DNA of 13,166 nucleotides. Source: Tenericutes bacterium HGW-Tenericutes-5 (lineage in GTDB: Bacteria; Bacillota_I; Bacilli_A; Izemoplasmatales; Hujiaoplasmataceae). A program made the translations under genes and the position numbers. The stretch lies in NCBI GenBank assembly GCA_002839125.1, contig PGXI01000031.1, positions 1 through 13,166 on the forward strand, given 5' to 3'. Shown in pieces: positions 13,014 through 13,166 of the stretch; positions within the stretch are counted from its first letter, which is position 1, and each line of letters starts with the position of its first letter. Below the pieces are notes generated by a model. It had not been told where the DNA came from. It saw only the letters and a list, made by a program, of their open reading frames with translations, and searched no databases.

Positions 13014-13166
13014 CTAATCTTCTTCTTTTTGTGATTTTTCTTCCAAAAGTCGGTTTAAATGCTCAACTTCACTCTTATAACGCCTTGAAACTATATAAAC
13101 CACAACTCCATAAATAATTCCTACTACTACCATAATTATGTAAATCAATGAAGCTGATCTAAATAG
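13014..13166 (-). CDS. C-terminal part of a small membrane-anchored protein (partial)
   Basis: On the minus strand the frame is open from the window edge to the TAG at 13016-13014, giving 50 residues. A hydrophobic helix (LIYIIMVVVGIIYGVVVYIV) is followed by basic RRYKSEVEHLNRLLEEK and an acidic-polar tail ending KEED, which reads like one membrane anchor with a short cytoplasmic coiled coil. The N-terminus probably lies beyond the window; a TTG at 13148-13146 could start a 44-residue protein, but I see no clear ribosome binding site. The arrangement resembles the N-terminal anchor of EzrA, yet it is far too short. No function can be assigned. Confidence 0.6.
   Translation of the reverse strand, partial: LFRSASLIYIIMVVVGIIYGVVVYIVSRRYKSEVEHLNRLLEEKSQKEED

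Overview
The window is AT-rich DNA from a low-GC Gram-positive lineage, most likely a Firmicutes/Mollicutes relative of the Acholeplasma/Izemoplasma type. The reasons are the codon and intergenic AT bias, strong AGGAGG-type ribosome binding sites, TATAAT -10 boxes, an RNase J-family gene, and a DtxR-type regulator next to feoAB. UGA looks like a genuine stop: it ends feoB, the antitoxin and the first ORF, and conserved tryptophans are TGG. A UGA=Trp mycoplasma is therefore unlikely. The lineage is inference; I could not run a search.

Layout. (1) 1-866: the C-terminal tail of a large protein, possibly a polymorphic toxin, followed by a small two-helix membrane protein that could be its immunity partner; a nested inverted repeat lies at 865-956. 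(2) 1137-2831: an RNase J paralogue that has lost several metal-binding residues, resembling RNase J2. (3) 3011-3644, minus strand: a type II toxin-antitoxin operon with an intact AbrB-type antitoxin, and a RelE-like toxin broken by a one-base frameshift near its start. (4) 3844-6849: an iron-uptake locus, with a short DtxR-family regulator divergent from feoA-feoB. Two copies of one 18-bp operator, in opposite orientation, sit at the feoA start site and between feoA and feoB. (5) 6879-8108, minus strand: the AAA+ protein RarA/MgsA. (6) 8224-11398: nadA-nadB-PHP phosphatase, a tightly overlapping operon for the first steps of NAD synthesis from aspartate, with no nadC. (7) 11409-11933: a 525-base non-coding stretch with several hairpins. 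(8) 11934-12911: an L-asparaginase. (9) 13014-13166, minus strand: the C-terminal end of a small membrane-anchored protein.

How the genes fit together. The DtxR-type repressor probably senses Fe(II), since it has the Cys-x-x-Glu-His ligand pattern, and shuts off the Feo ferrous iron transporter. NadA is a 4Fe-4S enzyme and so is a consumer of that iron. Asparaginase makes aspartate, the substrate of NadB, so ansA and nadAB could be linked metabolically, although terminators separate them. Most genes are ordinary housekeeping. The less ordinary points are the degenerate RNase J, the decaying toxin-antitoxin pair, the duplicated feo operator, a hairpin between the feoA Shine-Dalgarno and its start codon, and the structured 11.4-11.9 kb spacer. 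I see no CRISPR array, tRNA, rRNA, insertion sequence or clear phage module.
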